Part shown: one piece after another, positions 23,701 through 36,441 of the stretch
Numbering within the stretch: position 1 is the first letter of the stretch
How the letters are laid out: each line of letters starts with the position of its first letter
Assembly (NCBI GenBank): GCA_038503075.1
Contig: JBCAML010000013.1
Coordinates: 868,001 to 932,000, forward strand
Direction: 5' to 3'
Length of the DNA: 64,000 nt
Origin: Gyromitra esculenta
Lineage: Eukaryota > Ascomycota > Pezizomycetes > Pezizales > Discinaceae
The notes under the pieces: model-generated
What the model was told of the DNA's origin: nothing
Seen by the model: only the letters and a program-made list of their open reading frames with translations
Databases searched by the model: none
Position numbers and translations under genes: made by a program

Positions 23701-26700
23701 AATGCCATTTAATACTAAGCGCAATAAGAAACACACGGAAGCCTCCATCCAAGACATGCACGAACCTACTATTGACTAAATTCTCTAATCTCCACTAGAT
23801 ATAGTAGCATGCGTCTTAGAGCTTTTAGACATCAGTTTGATATATTTGGACTCTATTACTCCTATCAAATCTAAGACGGGTTCGATAAGAACGTAGAGTT
23901 CGTGTACTTCCAAAAGCCCAAGATGGAACATATTCAGCTTCCATATTCCCGCCGCCAATTCCTAAAGTACACAGCAGTCAAGTCTCCTTGATGTACTATG
24001 AGGCCGTACGGCCTTGGGTATATCGGAATATCGTTTTGAGGGGTTCGACCTCCAGGATTGATTTTCATGGTACAAGGTCTCTTCTAACCTTCTTATTCCA
24101 GCAAGTGGTGCTAGTCTCCATTTCGATACGTTGAGTACCCGAGAACCCATAGTACCAATCTCTTAACCGAAGCCTCACGTCGACTCAAAGCCGAGGAAGG
24201 GATTTTAGAGACCCTACTTCTATGTATGAAAAGAGTCGGGAACTCATTAGCCAGGTCTCTGGTACAAGACTTTAAAGTTGAATCTAGTTGCTTTTAGACT
24301 TGCTGAGAGGTCGTAAAAGCGAATTGCTTTGAGCCGAGTGAGATCAACTCATCACAGTGTGCGCTCATTTCGGTAGATTGAAGCTCTATCATTTTGACTA
24401 GCATCCCGTGAGCCGATTCATGGCTTGCAGTGGGCATTACTTTGGTGGCCATAAATTTTTTTCCTCCTCAGAATATTACTACTCTTATTCTCCTTGTCTC
24501 GTGCAATGCTTACTTTCTTGAAATTTTCTTTTGCGATATTGACCGATTTGAGATACTTTTCACATTCTCTTTGAAGCCGCAGGACTCTCATATCCTTGTA
24601 CAGGAAGATATTCGACCAAGGTAGCTCGCGTCATATAATTGGAGAACCAAATGCAGTGTAGGTTCGAATAATCTATAACTTGTACTTGATCCTGCGGGCT
24701 GTTAGCTGTGATTGTCGTCATTTAGATGACCTGCGTTATGGCAGCAAAATTAGCATCGTCGGGAGGGCAATAGTTGATATGGACGCCTGCTAACGTGCGG
24801 CAACGACGAGAGACACGGAGACACGGGTATCAATAGTCCACCAATGATCGATCCGCAGGGCGACCGAACCGTTAGGCAAAGCGCGAGAAGGAAAGAAGAA
24901 AAAAGCTAATCGCTGTTTCTGAATCCTGATTGAGTGGCTTTTTCTGATATTTTCATCGTGAATCAAGTCAGCTTGATGAAAGTCTATAACTAGGGCAAAT
25001 ACCTAATAAACACTCTGATTATTATTTGTAGGAACGCCGCACTATCGTCGTCAGAGGAAGTTCAATGCGTTGTAGATACATACCATCGCAGCACCATAGA
25101 TTCCACAAAGCTCAGGTGCGATGAGAGGAGTGGTAGTCCACAACTTTGAACTTAGTCGCTACGATCAAGGGCCAATAGCAGAACCGGATGCGAAAGGCGA
25201 GATTGAATGGTGCTACTGAATGTAGGGGAGCAATTTTGTGAGTGGTAACTAAGAAGAAGGGTTTGTCAGAGGTTCAGCTTGAAATATGATGGTTAGGAGG
25301 AGAATAGTAGCTGAGATCGAAAACGGAACGGATGGATTGGTTTCTGGTTGGTGCTGCGTTGGTGGTCGCGCTGTTCGATACTGAGCTCGGTAAAGCATTC
25401 TGAGCATGTTCAATAAAGTTTACCGAAGCTTCTAAACATGAATTCACGAACTGTGGGTGTGAATGAATGTGGATGTGGATGAATGTGACGAACGATGGCT
25501 ATTGTTGGAGATCGACACCATTGTTTGTTGCTTCTATTTCCGACAAACCCCAAATAAAGCCCTACCACAGAAACGAAGTGACGTTGTAGCAGCCAATCAG
25601 ATGAGGACTTCCAAAAATAACATACCGCCATGCTACAGTCTCCATCTTGCCATCGTACAATACGGCACCGCCAAGCCCTGTACCTGCGCTAGCGTGGATG
25701 CCATTACCAAAGCGGAGGGTAATACAGAACAGGGGAAACGAACCGCAACAACAACCACATCACATCCCTCCCTCCCTGTCAGTTCAATAAATTGGCTGCT
25801 TCGGAAGAGTTCGTTTATGTAGTTGCGCGGATTCTGGCAGTTACTACCCGCCTTCCGCACTGGGCCAGAGGTGGAGAATCCCTCCATGTCAAGCAAATAC
25901 TGAAGGAACGAGTGTTTACGGACCGATATGTTTCTGGCGTTGAACTCCGAGGACGGTCTGTGGAGGGCATATCGACACGCACAGCGGACGCGGTCTCGGC
26001 ACAACCAGGTACGGCCACGCTGTCAGGCAATCGCCTTGCACATGGGGAGACAGGAAAAAACAAACATGTTGTCTCTTCCGGGTATAGAATAGTGTTGCAG
26101 TGAACCGCGGACCGGTCGACGCGGAAAGATACATTATCTTCACCCGCCCACGAGAAACAGAAAGCAAAAAACACACACACGAGATGTCACACAAAAGTCG
26201 TAAACAAGGGGAGCCAGACTCAATTCGCACCTCATAATGGGTGATCATGACATACAGGGACGAGGGGGTGGGAGATTTGGGCTTGGACTTTTGAAATTAA
26301 CTCTCCTTGGATGAAATGGATTTTCCTGTTGGGGAACTTTATTTAGCGCGACCGTTTGTGATTTTGCTGTCGAATTCAAGAGGTCTCATCTTATTTCCAG
26401 CGAATTAGCCGAAGGTGGAAGCGACGGCCCATCACGCTAAGGCGCGATCCCTGAGGCTGAACAGGGAATTGGCCAATGGGAGGGGGCTGCCCCTGACGCT
26501 TGTGGTGGGTGTGGTTGCGCATGGCGGCGTGGTGGACGTGGGCAGCGGACACCCTCCCTCTCCGTGGAGACGAGTGGAAGGGCACAGGAGGACCGGATCG
26601 CCAATCTTGGGGCAAGTCGAGCGAGAAAGAACTGTGCCTGGCGGCTGTGGGCTTTGGATTGACAGGATCCAATATATTATAGATGTAGGTACATGTAGGT

Positions 26701-27153
26701 GTGTATGTTGTATGTACCTTTCCAGTGCAAATGTGCGTCCCTGGTCAGTCACGCTCGCTTTGTCCGGTCTCATCTCTCCCCTTTCCTGGGTGATCCTGTC
26801 CTTTGCTTGTCTGCCTGCCTGCTGCTGCCCTTCCCATTTCTTTTTCTCCCCCCCTTCTCCCTCCCACTCCACTCCCTCCCTCTAGTCTTTCTCTCCCCTT
26901 CCCTCCCCCCCTTCCCCCCCCATCATCAACGGCTACCTAAAAAGCACGTTTTGCTGTCCTTCATTTATCAGCAGACTGCTCGACGTCGTCCCTTCTCTGG
27001 CAATCCTACCCAGTCCCTCCTTTTTTCTTTTCTCCTATCGTTTTGCCGTCCATTCTTTCGGCTTCGAAGATCGTTTCTAACCCCAACTGTCATCCAATTG
27101 GCGAGATTTCAATTTTCCTATTAATTGGGTCTAGAACATTAAATAAATAAAAA
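20766..27153. other. 6.4-kb gene-poor region upstream of the SH3 membrane protein gene
   Basis: No intact gene is supported. Frames are short, on both strands, and domainless. A possible decayed coding segment lies at 22145-22510. TACATGTA palindromes occur at 21032 and 26691. From about 26770 to 26930 the plus strand is a strongly pyrimidine-rich (CT) tract ending about 220 bp before the start codon of the SH3 gene, a common fungal promoter/5' UTR feature. Overlapping frames at 25633-26885 on both strands are products of this skewed composition. Confidence 0.5.
26778..26935 (+). promoter_or_regulatory. CT-rich promoter/leader tract
   Basis: A nearly pure pyrimidine stretch (repeated CCCTTCC, TCTCCC, CTCCCTCC) about 220-375 bp upstream of ATG 27154. 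Such tracts commonly lie at transcription starts of well-expressed filamentous fungal genes. Assigning it to the SH3 gene is inference from position. Confidence 0.4.
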
Positions 27154-29112
27154 ATGGACTCTCACAGACATCGTCGTCGTGGAGGTGCCATTCGTCGTGA
27201 TGCCCACGCCCATATACACGAAAATAGGGATGTTCAAACTGAGGTTGACATCGTCTATGTTACTGCTACTTCTGATGGCCAGGGCAAAGTCATTGGTTTC
27301 TCAACATTGGGAGACGAGAATACGCCTACTACTTCTACCACTAGCACTCAGCCGAAGACTACTTCAATTGTGAAGACTACTGCGAGGGCTACAAGTGCAA
27401 GAACTACTGCAACCCCATCGCCGTCAGAGACTCCCAATGCGAGTATCAAGGCTGTCCTGTCGTCGTCGTCGTCGTCGTCGTCGTTTTCGTCGTCAACTAC
27501 CCAGTCGACGATCAGCGAGACTTCGACTAGTGAGAGTAAGTCGCAATGTTTGATTTAGGTAATACATGTGCTAATAAAAATAGGCACGTCTACATTGACT
27601 TCGGAATTCTCCTCCTCCACTCAGACGACTTTCAGCACCCAAATTTCTAGCTCAATCTCTTCTGACTCGACCTCAACCCCAACCTCAACCTCGGCCAGCT
27701 TGTCCAAATTCCTTGCTCCCCCCAGTGCAACTCTTGAATCCTCTACGGCAGTGACCTCGACTAGTAGCGCGGCTCCCGCTGCCAGTGGGATGTCGACAAC
27801 TGCAACCGTTGGTGTAGTTGCTGGTGCTGCTGCTATTCTTTTGGTTCTTGGCGCGTTCGCCGCGTTCTTCTACCGCAGGAAAGCGCAAAAGAAAATGGCT
27901 GCTGCATATGGCAAGACTGAGGATGAAAAATCTAGCGGTGGTCATGGAATTCCTTACAATGAGAAGACTGATGATGCTCCTTCAATGACTTCTGAAAAGG
28001 CTCCCAGGGTTTCTCTTCGTCCAGTTACTCAATTCCTCCCCAACCTGATGACTGCTCCGGCTACTGCTACCACCACTGCCGCGACTACGACTCAGCAAAG
28101 GGCGAGTGCCGTGGCCACTGGACTCTCTGCGGCCCCTTCAGAAATTCGTAAGGCTCCTCCTCCAGCTCTCAACCTCGTCATGCCCGAACCTGCACCACAG
28201 GCTCCCTCTGTGATCGTTAGCGCTGCACCCCCTGCTCCAGCCACTCCAACTATTCTTTCCCCAACTGGTTCCACCTTCAGCGACGCCCCAAGCACTCTCG
28301 CTGGAGCAGCTGCCGGAGCAGCTGCAGGCAACAACCCCGTGCATCGCGTGCAAATGGACTTCAAGCCTTCCATGGGCGACGAATTAGAGCTCCGTGCTGG
28401 TGCCCTTGTCCGTCTCCTTCACGAATATGACGATGGCTGGGCGCTCTGTACCCGTCTTGACCGCTCCCAACAGGGGGTTTGCCCACGTACCTGTCTCTCG
28501 CAACGTCCCGTCAAACCACGTCCCCAAGGTCCCCCGCCTCCCGGTTCTCCACCTCAGGGTCGCCCCGGCTACATTCCCAACGGTCGTCAATCTCCCGCCA
28601 TCCGTCCATATAGCCCCGTCTCCGGCCCCCAGAACCGCAACTTCCAACAGCCCCAGAGTCCTGTTATGTCACGTCCCCAATCCCCAGCTTTGGCCCGCCC
28701 CCAGTCTCCCGCTATCAGACCCAAGTCTCCCGGTGTCGGCTACGTGAAGGCTCAATACCGCCCTGCCTCGCCTTCTCAACCCCAGGTCGACTCGCGTCCC
28801 AGCACCCCTACTCAATCTGCACCGCAGTCACCCATTGCCAAGGCTTCACCACCACTATCTCTTAGAGTCGGGCCTCCACAGATCACCATTTCCACGGCTC
28901 CGGATTCGCGTCCCGGATCACCAAGCAACAGTCGGCCACAAAGCCCCGTAAACACCAGCCCGATCAATGCCGGACCGGCGTTCGCTCCGGCGAAGCCGAG
29001 CCCCTTGAGTACTGAGCAGAGAGTCGGTGTAATGAATATTGATGCCGTTGAGGAAAAGAAGGTTGAGGGGGAGAAGGTCGAAGGGGAGCAGCTTACTTTC
29101 CATGCTATGTAG
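27154..29112 (+). CDS. Mucin-like single-pass membrane protein with cytoplasmic SH3 domain (Fus1-like architecture)
   Basis: Exons 27154-27535 and 27584-29112, 48-bp phase-1 intron; 636 residues. Order: a basic His/Arg-rich start; VDIVYVTA; a long Ser/Thr ectodomain with a poly-Ser run encoded by a TCG repeat; a single membrane helix at about residues 201-224 (GVVAGAAAILLVLGAF) followed by a YRRKAQKK stop-transfer; an Ala-rich linker; an SH3 domain at about 379-435 (ALVRLLHEYDDGWALC, GVCPRTCL); and a Pro-rich tail with many RPQSP repeats. Yeast Fus1 has the same architecture and acts at the cortex in cell fusion; the exact role here is unknown. No cleaved signal peptide is visible, so the helix probably acts as signal anchor. 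The Pro-rich tail is a candidate ligand for SH3 domains. Confidence 0.85.
27460..27495 (+). repeat. TCG trinucleotide microsatellite encoding poly-Ser
   Basis: Eight or more uninterrupted TCG units, continuing with one imperfect unit, inside the first exon of the SH3 membrane protein. They code for serine in its mucin-like ectodomain. Length variation here would change ectodomain length without a frameshift. Confidence 0.85.
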
Positions 29113-32100
29113 TGAATGGGAAATAATAGCTGTGAGGTTGTTAATGGAGTTGGGACAAAATGGCGCTTTTCTTTTTTTGTGGTATTTTTTCGCTTCTTAT
29201 GAATTGGATGTTGGGTTTGATGGAGGCCTTTTTGTTTCATGTGTTTGTATGTGGGTTGGAGAAAACGGAATCGGGATTTCGAGGCTTGCATTCCTGTTTT
29301 CCATACCCCTTTTTCTCTTCTACCTACTAACTCCACCATTTTGTGTCTCAACTGGTGTCTCAACTAGTGCGCTATATTTTTGTTTTGCCGCCTTTATGTT
29401 CGTGTTTTTCGTGTTCTACTCCGGTTTACTCGGAACGTAACTTCTATTCTCACCATAACTTTAAAAAGAAAATTCTACGAACCTACTAGCTTGGTCTGTG
29501 GAGGGTTTTTTGTTCGATTCTTGTATTTGATGTGTTTTAACCATGTTTTTTCTTTCTTTTTCTTTCTGAGTGATGCTTGTGTATGGAATTGAAATGTTGG
29601 ATAATCTATGGATTGGATGGGAGGACGGGTCTGGGGCTCTGTCTTATGACCGGGTTTAGTTAAGATTGTTGAGCGGGGATGAATGGTTATGAGGGTAACG
29701 GGATGTGTGGATAGGTGGATTGGGTTGAATCGAATTAGGATTTTAATCTAATGTTTCTTCTCCCGTACATCGTGTTCCATATATCATACTATGGCTTTTA
29801 GAAACGATCTCGGTTTGTTAATCGTGCAGCTGTGGCTGGATCGGTTAATGTAAGGGATGGTTGCGAATATCGTGATGGCGAGTCTGGGGTTAGAGCTAGG
29901 GTAGGTGCTCTTGTAATGAGAACATAGACGTATTTCTCAATATTGGCCATTTTGGTCTCTATTTCATGTCCCACACCAGGTTTAGATACTCCAGTCACGC
30001 CGTATGTTATTAAATAACGAGTGACCTACCATGATCTTCGTATAAAAAAAACTGTGTAACCATCCAACCCAAATAATCCAAAAGAACAGGCCACAACCCT
30101 ACTACCAAATAATATAATTACCGTAACATTCACCTAAACAATTCTCCCACCGTTAGATCCTAGCATCAACGGAACGCTTATACACACCATTAACGTTGCC
30201 ATCCAAACAATGTTACGTACGCGCAGGGAAGCAAATAGCAGGAGGGAGACTGTAATTATAATTAGTATCATTAAGCTACTGTACGATCCGACGCAGGGGG
30301 GACACGCAGAGTAACCCTTATCCCAGCAACCTGCTGTTACAGAATTCTCTCTTTTTTTTTAACCCCACTATCCTACATAATCACTCCCTCTTTTGTTACT
30401 GTTGCTGCATGTCAGCATCGGGCAACAGTCCGGGGTTGCTGGAAAAAAAAAATATGTTTCGTGCATGCACGGGTCGGCAGGACGCCCGGAGATTTTTTTC
30501 TTTCTTTCTTCTTCTTTACTTCTGGATTGTTGGGATTCCCATTTTTTTCTTTTTACCCGTGGGCTGTTGTATTGAGGTTAGGTTTGTTTTATATCGCTTT
30601 TTTGTTTGGTTTGGTGGGATGTTTCCGCGGGGTTTGATGTGGTGGGTTAGGGTTGAGGGTGTGGATCATGGAAAATCAATCTGCTTTGACTTGTCATGAT
30701 GTGGCTGTTGTTCTGTAGTCTTCTTTGAGTAGTTGTAGAAGTGGTCACACTAAGCATTTTTTGGGTTGGAGTCCGTTGATTGGATCGACGCAACGTCACC
30801 TCTGTTGTGGGGTAAGTACCTACTACATGTATCCATATTACTCGGTTTGGTTTTTTACGGCTCGAAACACCGTCGGCTGCGGAAGATATCTTTACTAAAC
30901 GCTAACTAATCACTTTGTCTACTGTTGTAGTGTCCTTGTTTACTACTAATAACTGGGGGGGAGAAACATTTCGCCCACCGGGATGCCTGCTCGTTTCCAC
31001 AAACGGTTTAAGCTCATATGCTGTTACAAAATTACTTATGTGGATTTTATACATCATATAATCGATATGCAAAATGTAGAAGCGATTGCAAAAAAAAAAA
31101 ATCTACCTGAGTGCAGCAGTTCTGACTTTTTCCGCTTACTTTATAATCGAGTGATAGTCCATGAATTAAATTATATGGAGAAGAACCTACACAAAAAAAG
31201 TGTTGAGGGAGTTTCGAAAACTGAATCGAGTATGAATAGCAGAGCGCTGTTGTTCTTATAGGAATGATGGGATATTTGCAACCGAACCCTATAACGGTAT
31301 TGATCACAACTAGCTTGGTCCTATCGCGTCAGACAAAGCTATGTGAATTGAATTCGAATTTACAGTTAGTTTTCTAGAGGTGAGAAATAGTTGCAGTAGG
31401 AGGGGACAGTAGGGTTCTCTATATAGCATATTTATGGCGGATAACGCAAGGTACTTCTAGAGCGAGCTCGTCAATGGATGTTGCTGTTGGCTTGTCGAGA
31501 CGTTTCTGGGCTTAGTGATATTTTGGTATATGTAGGCAGGGTAAATCAGAATGACAGCATCTACAAGGCCAACTCCTGCTGCCTAGAATCTCTCAACCAC
31601 AAACGCCAACCTCTCGTTTGGTATATTTGGGGGTGCAAGAAGCCAAAGAGTCATCTACTAGTAAACCAATTCTACCGAATAATGGTAGAATGTTGCTAAT
31701 ATATCGAAAAATCGGAGTAACTAGATTGTTACCGTCTCTAGCTGCTAGCTAGCTGGCTGTGGCTAAATTCCAATCAAAATATCCCACATATATAGATCCT
31801 AGGGCGTTTTTTCGCGATTCCGTTCGGTTGTTCATTCATTCATCGAGAAACATCAATGAGCAGTACGCCTTCTAGTTTCCAAGGATCAGTTCGCTGGATT
31901 TACGACATGCTTAGAAAAATATGGATTCTACTTATTCATTATATTAGGTAACGCGCGCGACCACCAGGCCGTGATACAACTTGAAGAAACGTAGCTATAT
32001 ATTAACTAAGCATTAAACAAGATCGCTTCCATCCCCACCTCCACACACTTTGTATTATACTTACAGATAGTCTAGAACTGGCAATGGAAGACTTGTTCAC

Positions 32101-33244
32101 GGATGATTTAAAACAGAAGCTCCGAGAATACATTGAAAAGAAACGCCGATAAGCCACTCTCTAGGAATTTCAGATGCTAAATGCCTAAGTTTGAGGAATG
32201 TATTAGAGCCCCGTGTAATACTATCATAATGGTAAATCATTCGAGTAGAATAAACAGGCGATGTTGATTATATGAAGCGATGCTAATACCTTACAGGTAT
32301 CGTACAAAATATAAAGACCAAAGCAAAACAACAGGTCACAGAAGACTCAGCTGAATATGTCTCTAGGGCGCTACAGCGACGAAAAGACATGTCTAAAAGG
32401 GCATTGGCACATATACATCTCTTCGAAAAATTCAAATGGACTGCTGCGCAGCGGGACTATTGACCAATACAGACTAGGAGAGATTAGCCGCCAGTGGCAT
32501 TGAGTCGGGCACGAGTTTATCCACCACACAGTTTATCAAGGAGTGTAGATCGGAGAGCAGTTATAAAAGACTTTGTATTCTTCATATTTGGGGAAAATAT
32601 ATATACTGGATCAACGTATTTCCCACCTCAACTTGAAAACTTGTGGCCAGACGGACAGCCAGAGGCATTAGTAAATCAAAGTATCTGTGAGGCTTTCATT
32701 CCAGGACTGGAGAGCGTACAAGGAACCTAGTGGATATATGATTCTATTGAGTTTCGGAGCAGAGATTATGTTGCGATAAGCCTTAAAGCTATTCCCTATG
32801 CCTTTCCTTTATATTGGTTACTTGAGTTTAGCATTTCTAACTGTGATTAATTTAGCCCGATTGTGTCGTTTCATCATTACCCAGCTACAGTCTTCTATTG
32901 GCTAGAAGCTAGGAGCGTTGGTGCAGGGAGATAGGATGTGTTATTGCTATTGAGGGAAATGAGTTGAAAATAGACGGGAAAAAAAGCTGATCGCGTGGGA
33001 GGGAGGAGGTCATAGCATGGCAATATGAGGGAGTAATATAACTGCATGTCAGAAATTCCATAATTTCCTTCACTTATTTAATCCTCAGTAGAAGTTAGAA
33101 CAGCTGCAAACATATTTCAACGAACTTGTATTACTTATACCTTCTACTATTAGTAGAGATACCCATCAAGCACCGTAATCTAGCTGTAGATTCTCCATAA
33201 AATTTCCCTCCCCCACTTATAACGGCCTATCTCCTCCAACAACA
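29113..33244. other. 4.1-kb intergenic region between the SH3 protein and the CDK-activating kinase
   Basis: Mainly AT-rich spacer with no intact gene. T-rich leader/trailer sequence follows the SH3 gene to about 29600. One TACATGTA lies at 30822. Frames at 29039-29592, 30393-30699 and 30983-31261 are low-complexity. A decayed coding-like stretch at 32090-32730 is listed separately. Confidence 0.45.
32090..32730 (+). pseudogene. Decayed, unrecognised coding-like segment
   Basis: Several short open stretches with protein-like composition follow each other on the plus strand in shifting frames. The first starts MEDLFTDDLKQKLREYI (about 32082). The second includes VTEDSAEYVSRALQRRKD and AHIHLFEKFKWTAAQRDY and ends in a stop (about 32299-32463). 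The third is at 32494-32730 (FFIFGENIYTGSTYFPPQ, LVNQSICEAFIPGL). I recognise no family. The pattern suggests a frameshifted gene or transposon relic. Confidence 0.35.
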
Positions 33245-34879
33245 CTAAGTTCTGAACACCTCATGTTCCAAAACCTACTCTTAGTCAGCCCACCAAGCTC
33301 AAGTCTCCAAAAAAAAGGGGGAGGAATCAATACCTCTTCAGCACTAATCCTCCGCGAACTTTCATAGACCAACAGCTTCCCCACCAGATCTCTCACGGCA
33401 GGACTCGCACGCGGTAACAACTCCTCCCAGCTCTTTTTCGGAAATTGGTGAAACACAATTTTACCAAAATCCGGAAACTTCGCCGTCTCCTACTTGGCAA
33501 TCAGCAATCCAGCAACTACCATCACCATCATCCAAAAGAAAGAAAGAAAGAAAAAAAAAAAACTCACAGGCCACTCCTCAACTCCCGGAGTCCCCAGCTT
33601 CTGAAAAATACTAGCAACAAGCCTCAACTCGCTCCCCAAATCACCAGCATCGAAGAACGTCACCCCCTCTTCAACTACCTCTATAAAGCACTCCGCGATC
33701 GTGCATCCAAACGCCCACATATCCAGCGCAGTCCCATATGCTCTATACCCAAACAGTAGCTCTGGTGGGCGATACGACGTAGTGCCTACATCTGTGATTT
33801 TCGTGTCTGCGGGCTCGGTGTTGTCGGTGGCAGACCAGGCGATGCCGAAGTCGGCGAGAAAGACATTGTCAATGTCGGAGAGGAGGATATTGGATGGCTT
33901 AACATCGCGATGGAGGACGCCGTGGGAGTGGGTCCAGGAGAGGGCGGAAGCGGTGGCGCGGAGGATGCGGGTTAACTGTTGGGGTGACGGGTGTGTAGTG
34001 AGGAGGGTGCTGAGTGTGTGTGGTAGGAATGGAAATACGAGGATGAAGTTGGAGGAGAGGGTGAAGGATTCCAGGAGTGGGATGATGTTTGGGTGGTGAC
34101 CGAGTGCGGTGAGGATGCGGGATTCGCGGCGGGAGTCGTGGGGTGGGAGAGTGGTGGATGGGGTGGTGAGTTTGAGGGCTACGTGAGTGGCGGTGGTTGT
34201 GGTACTTAGGTGTGCTGGTGTTGGGGCGCGATATATGGTCGAGAAGATGCCAGAGTCGGTGTGGTGGCAGGGTGTGTATGCACCGAGGGTTATCCCTGGC
34301 GAAGACGGGGAGTGGACGGGCGAGGAGCTGCCGGTGGGCAGAAGATTTGGGGAGAATGGGGGGAAGATGCTGGCTTGGTTGGCTTTGAGCTCTTGGAGCC
34401 TTGCTTTCCAGAGCTGGTTGTAGTTTTCCTGTGACGGGTGAGTGAGAATTGGTGAACAGATAAAAGAGTGAGAGTCTGTGAATAAAGTCACGTGATGCAG
34501 GGCCAGGGTTGAATGGTTCAATGGAATGGGATGGAATGGATGGAACAGCTGGAAAAGGCAACCATAGCTATCGCGTAATAGTAAGATATCAAGTACCTCT
34601 GAGTAGGCGTCATTGAAGCATTCAGTTTCAATGGCCTGGGCAGACTTCAGTGCTTGCGAATGCTGGACCTCAGGATCTAGTTTTAGTGCTGAGGCTCTGT
34701 GGAGAAACAGCGGTCAACAAATGAGTGATTGACAACGCAGAGGGAAAAGCAAGGAAGGGAGAGGAAAGGAAAACAGGAAATAGCCGGGAAAAAGGAACAA
34801 AGGGAAGAGTTTACATTTGATCGATAACCGCGAACCGCTCTGTGAAGCTTAGGAGGGATTTCCATGTTTGGGTAGACAT
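33245..34879 (-). CDS. csk1: CDK-activating kinase (Csk1/Cak1-like Ser/Thr protein kinase)
   Basis: Exons 34879-34815, 34696-34597, 34428-33568, 33489-33334 and 33274-33245; 403 residues, all phases closing, with a tiny last exon of ten codons including the stop. The start (MSTQTWKSLLSFTERFAVID) matches the N-terminal signature of fungal CAK-type kinases. The kinase domain shows HRDVKPSN near residue 229, a DFG near 248 (LADFGIAW) and the P+1 segment GTTSYRPPELLFG, then DMWAFGCTIAE. The glycine loop is weak (DSGIFSTIY), as in other monomeric CAKs. Such kinases phosphorylate the activation loop of Cdc2/Cdk7-type kinases. The extended insert between the N-terminal lobe and the loop is Ser/Pro-rich. 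Confidence 0.88.
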
Positions 34880-36441
34880 CGTTACGCGGGAGTGGGGTTG
34901 ATGAAAATAGGCTGCGTGGATCAAAGACAATGCCGATGAATATATATGGGGGGAAGTGGGGTCTCAGACCAATTTGTTTGTTTCTTCAGTTTTTACTTCT
35001 TAGAGCAAAGTGTTTGTCTGCGCTCACCCGCCTCGCATTGATGTTGAGTGCCGGCTATAGCGGGGGAGAAGGCTGCATACATTATGTATATGGCTGTGGG
35101 AAGCTTTCCCACCGGTGGGATAGAGTGGACCAAAGTGTGGGCCACGCTGGTCTGGAGGTTAGCATGGCATGCAGAGCATGTTTGCAGAGCTCGGAGGCTG
35201 CAGACGGCGGCATCTAACCATGGGACGGTGGACGGAGACATCGATCACATCATATCGCTGGTAGCTATGGAGGCAGTCTACACAATACATGTGCATACGG
35301 TACTTGGGCAGCCTCGCCAGGTACAGATATATGTACCTGTAGGCACATGTAGGTACATTGATTATCAAAGCCTCGAGGATACACGTAAGCTTAGTTACAT
35401 GTGGGGTTGCACTTTTCGATCCGGGCTTCTGGGAAAAGATGGACTCCTACGCCAAAGGGATACTGACTCCAAGGATTAGGATCTTCCACTCCTCTCATCG
35501 CCTGGCTGTGGAGGAGTGACTACGCCACGGAGATGAAGAGCCTCTTTCTGTCTCTTTCTCCCTCTCACGATGGACTGTGCTGGCAGCAAAGGCTGTACTG
35601 TACTGTACAGCTGCGTCCCGGGGGTCTTTGCACTCCTCCGCTACCAAGCCTAACTGCCAGCAGACTTAAAGTACAGTTTTCCTAGAAGGGGAGCATCTAG
35701 ACGCCACTACACTATGCATGTCCAGTGCGTTAATAATTATGTGTATATCTCTCTCTTTAATCACTTCTAACAGCTTGGTTTAGTGTCTCGTTACTGTGCT
35801 CTCGGGTTGTTGGGAGTGCAAAGACTTCTGGGACGCAAAGCCACACCCTCCTGGCCTACAGCATTGATTGATTGGAGCTGTTGGTGGTGCTGTTGGCTTC
35901 TTCCTTCCCTTCTGCGCCCCTCGCTCACCCCCAACTGCCACACCACACCACACCCACATCCCCCCCAGCAAATGCCCTTTGCCCAGCGATCTCCCAAGTG
36001 AGACAACCACACAGACGAGACACCTAACCCAGTCCCAATCCTCATCCCAATCCTCATCCTCATCCTCATCCATCCTCCCAGATCTCTGGTCCCGTCTTTC
36101 CCTCTCCTGTCTGCTCGTCTATCTGCTTATCCGCCTACCTGCATCCCATCCTTTCCGTTGTAGGAAGTCAAGGGCATTTACATACCATACCTCTTACATA
36201 CTTCGTCATCTAGCTTGTCCCTACTGCTACTACTGCTGCTACTGCTGCTACTGCTGCTGCTGCTGCTGTTGCTTTTGCTGATACCTGTTTATCGCACATC
36301 TACCCTCCGCCGTCCGTCCACTCACCCGCTCACAATTACCAGCGTCGTCATAGAGCCTTGCTGGATTCGCTGCTGCTGCTCCTACTACCACTGCCGTGAG
36401 AAGACGGGGGTGGCCATCGCGAGCGAAGAGAACCGACAAAG
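34880..36441. other. Divergent promoter region between the CAK gene and syp1
   Basis: About 1.5 kb separating two divergently transcribed genes. From about 35900 to 36290 the plus strand is CT-rich, including a run of CTG/CTACTG units (36221-36277) within the likely syp1 leader. Several frames exist on both strands over the skewed sequence and are not called. Confidence 0.5.
36221..36277 (+). repeat. CTG/CTACTG trinucleotide repeat in the syp1 leader region
   Basis: About eighteen trinucleotide units of CTACTG and CTG type (line 36221 onward), ending about 165 bp upstream of the syp1 start codon. Probably transcribed as part of the 5' UTR. Confidence 0.8.

Noticed and set aside
26391..26885. 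Overlapping frames of up to 156 codons on both strands
   Set aside because: Sit on CT-skewed leader sequence; no domain, and the frames on opposite strands are equally long.
33899..34561. 220-codon minus-strand frame over the CDK-activating kinase
   Set aside because: His/Pro/Ser-rich alternate frame of the kinase exon, without motifs.
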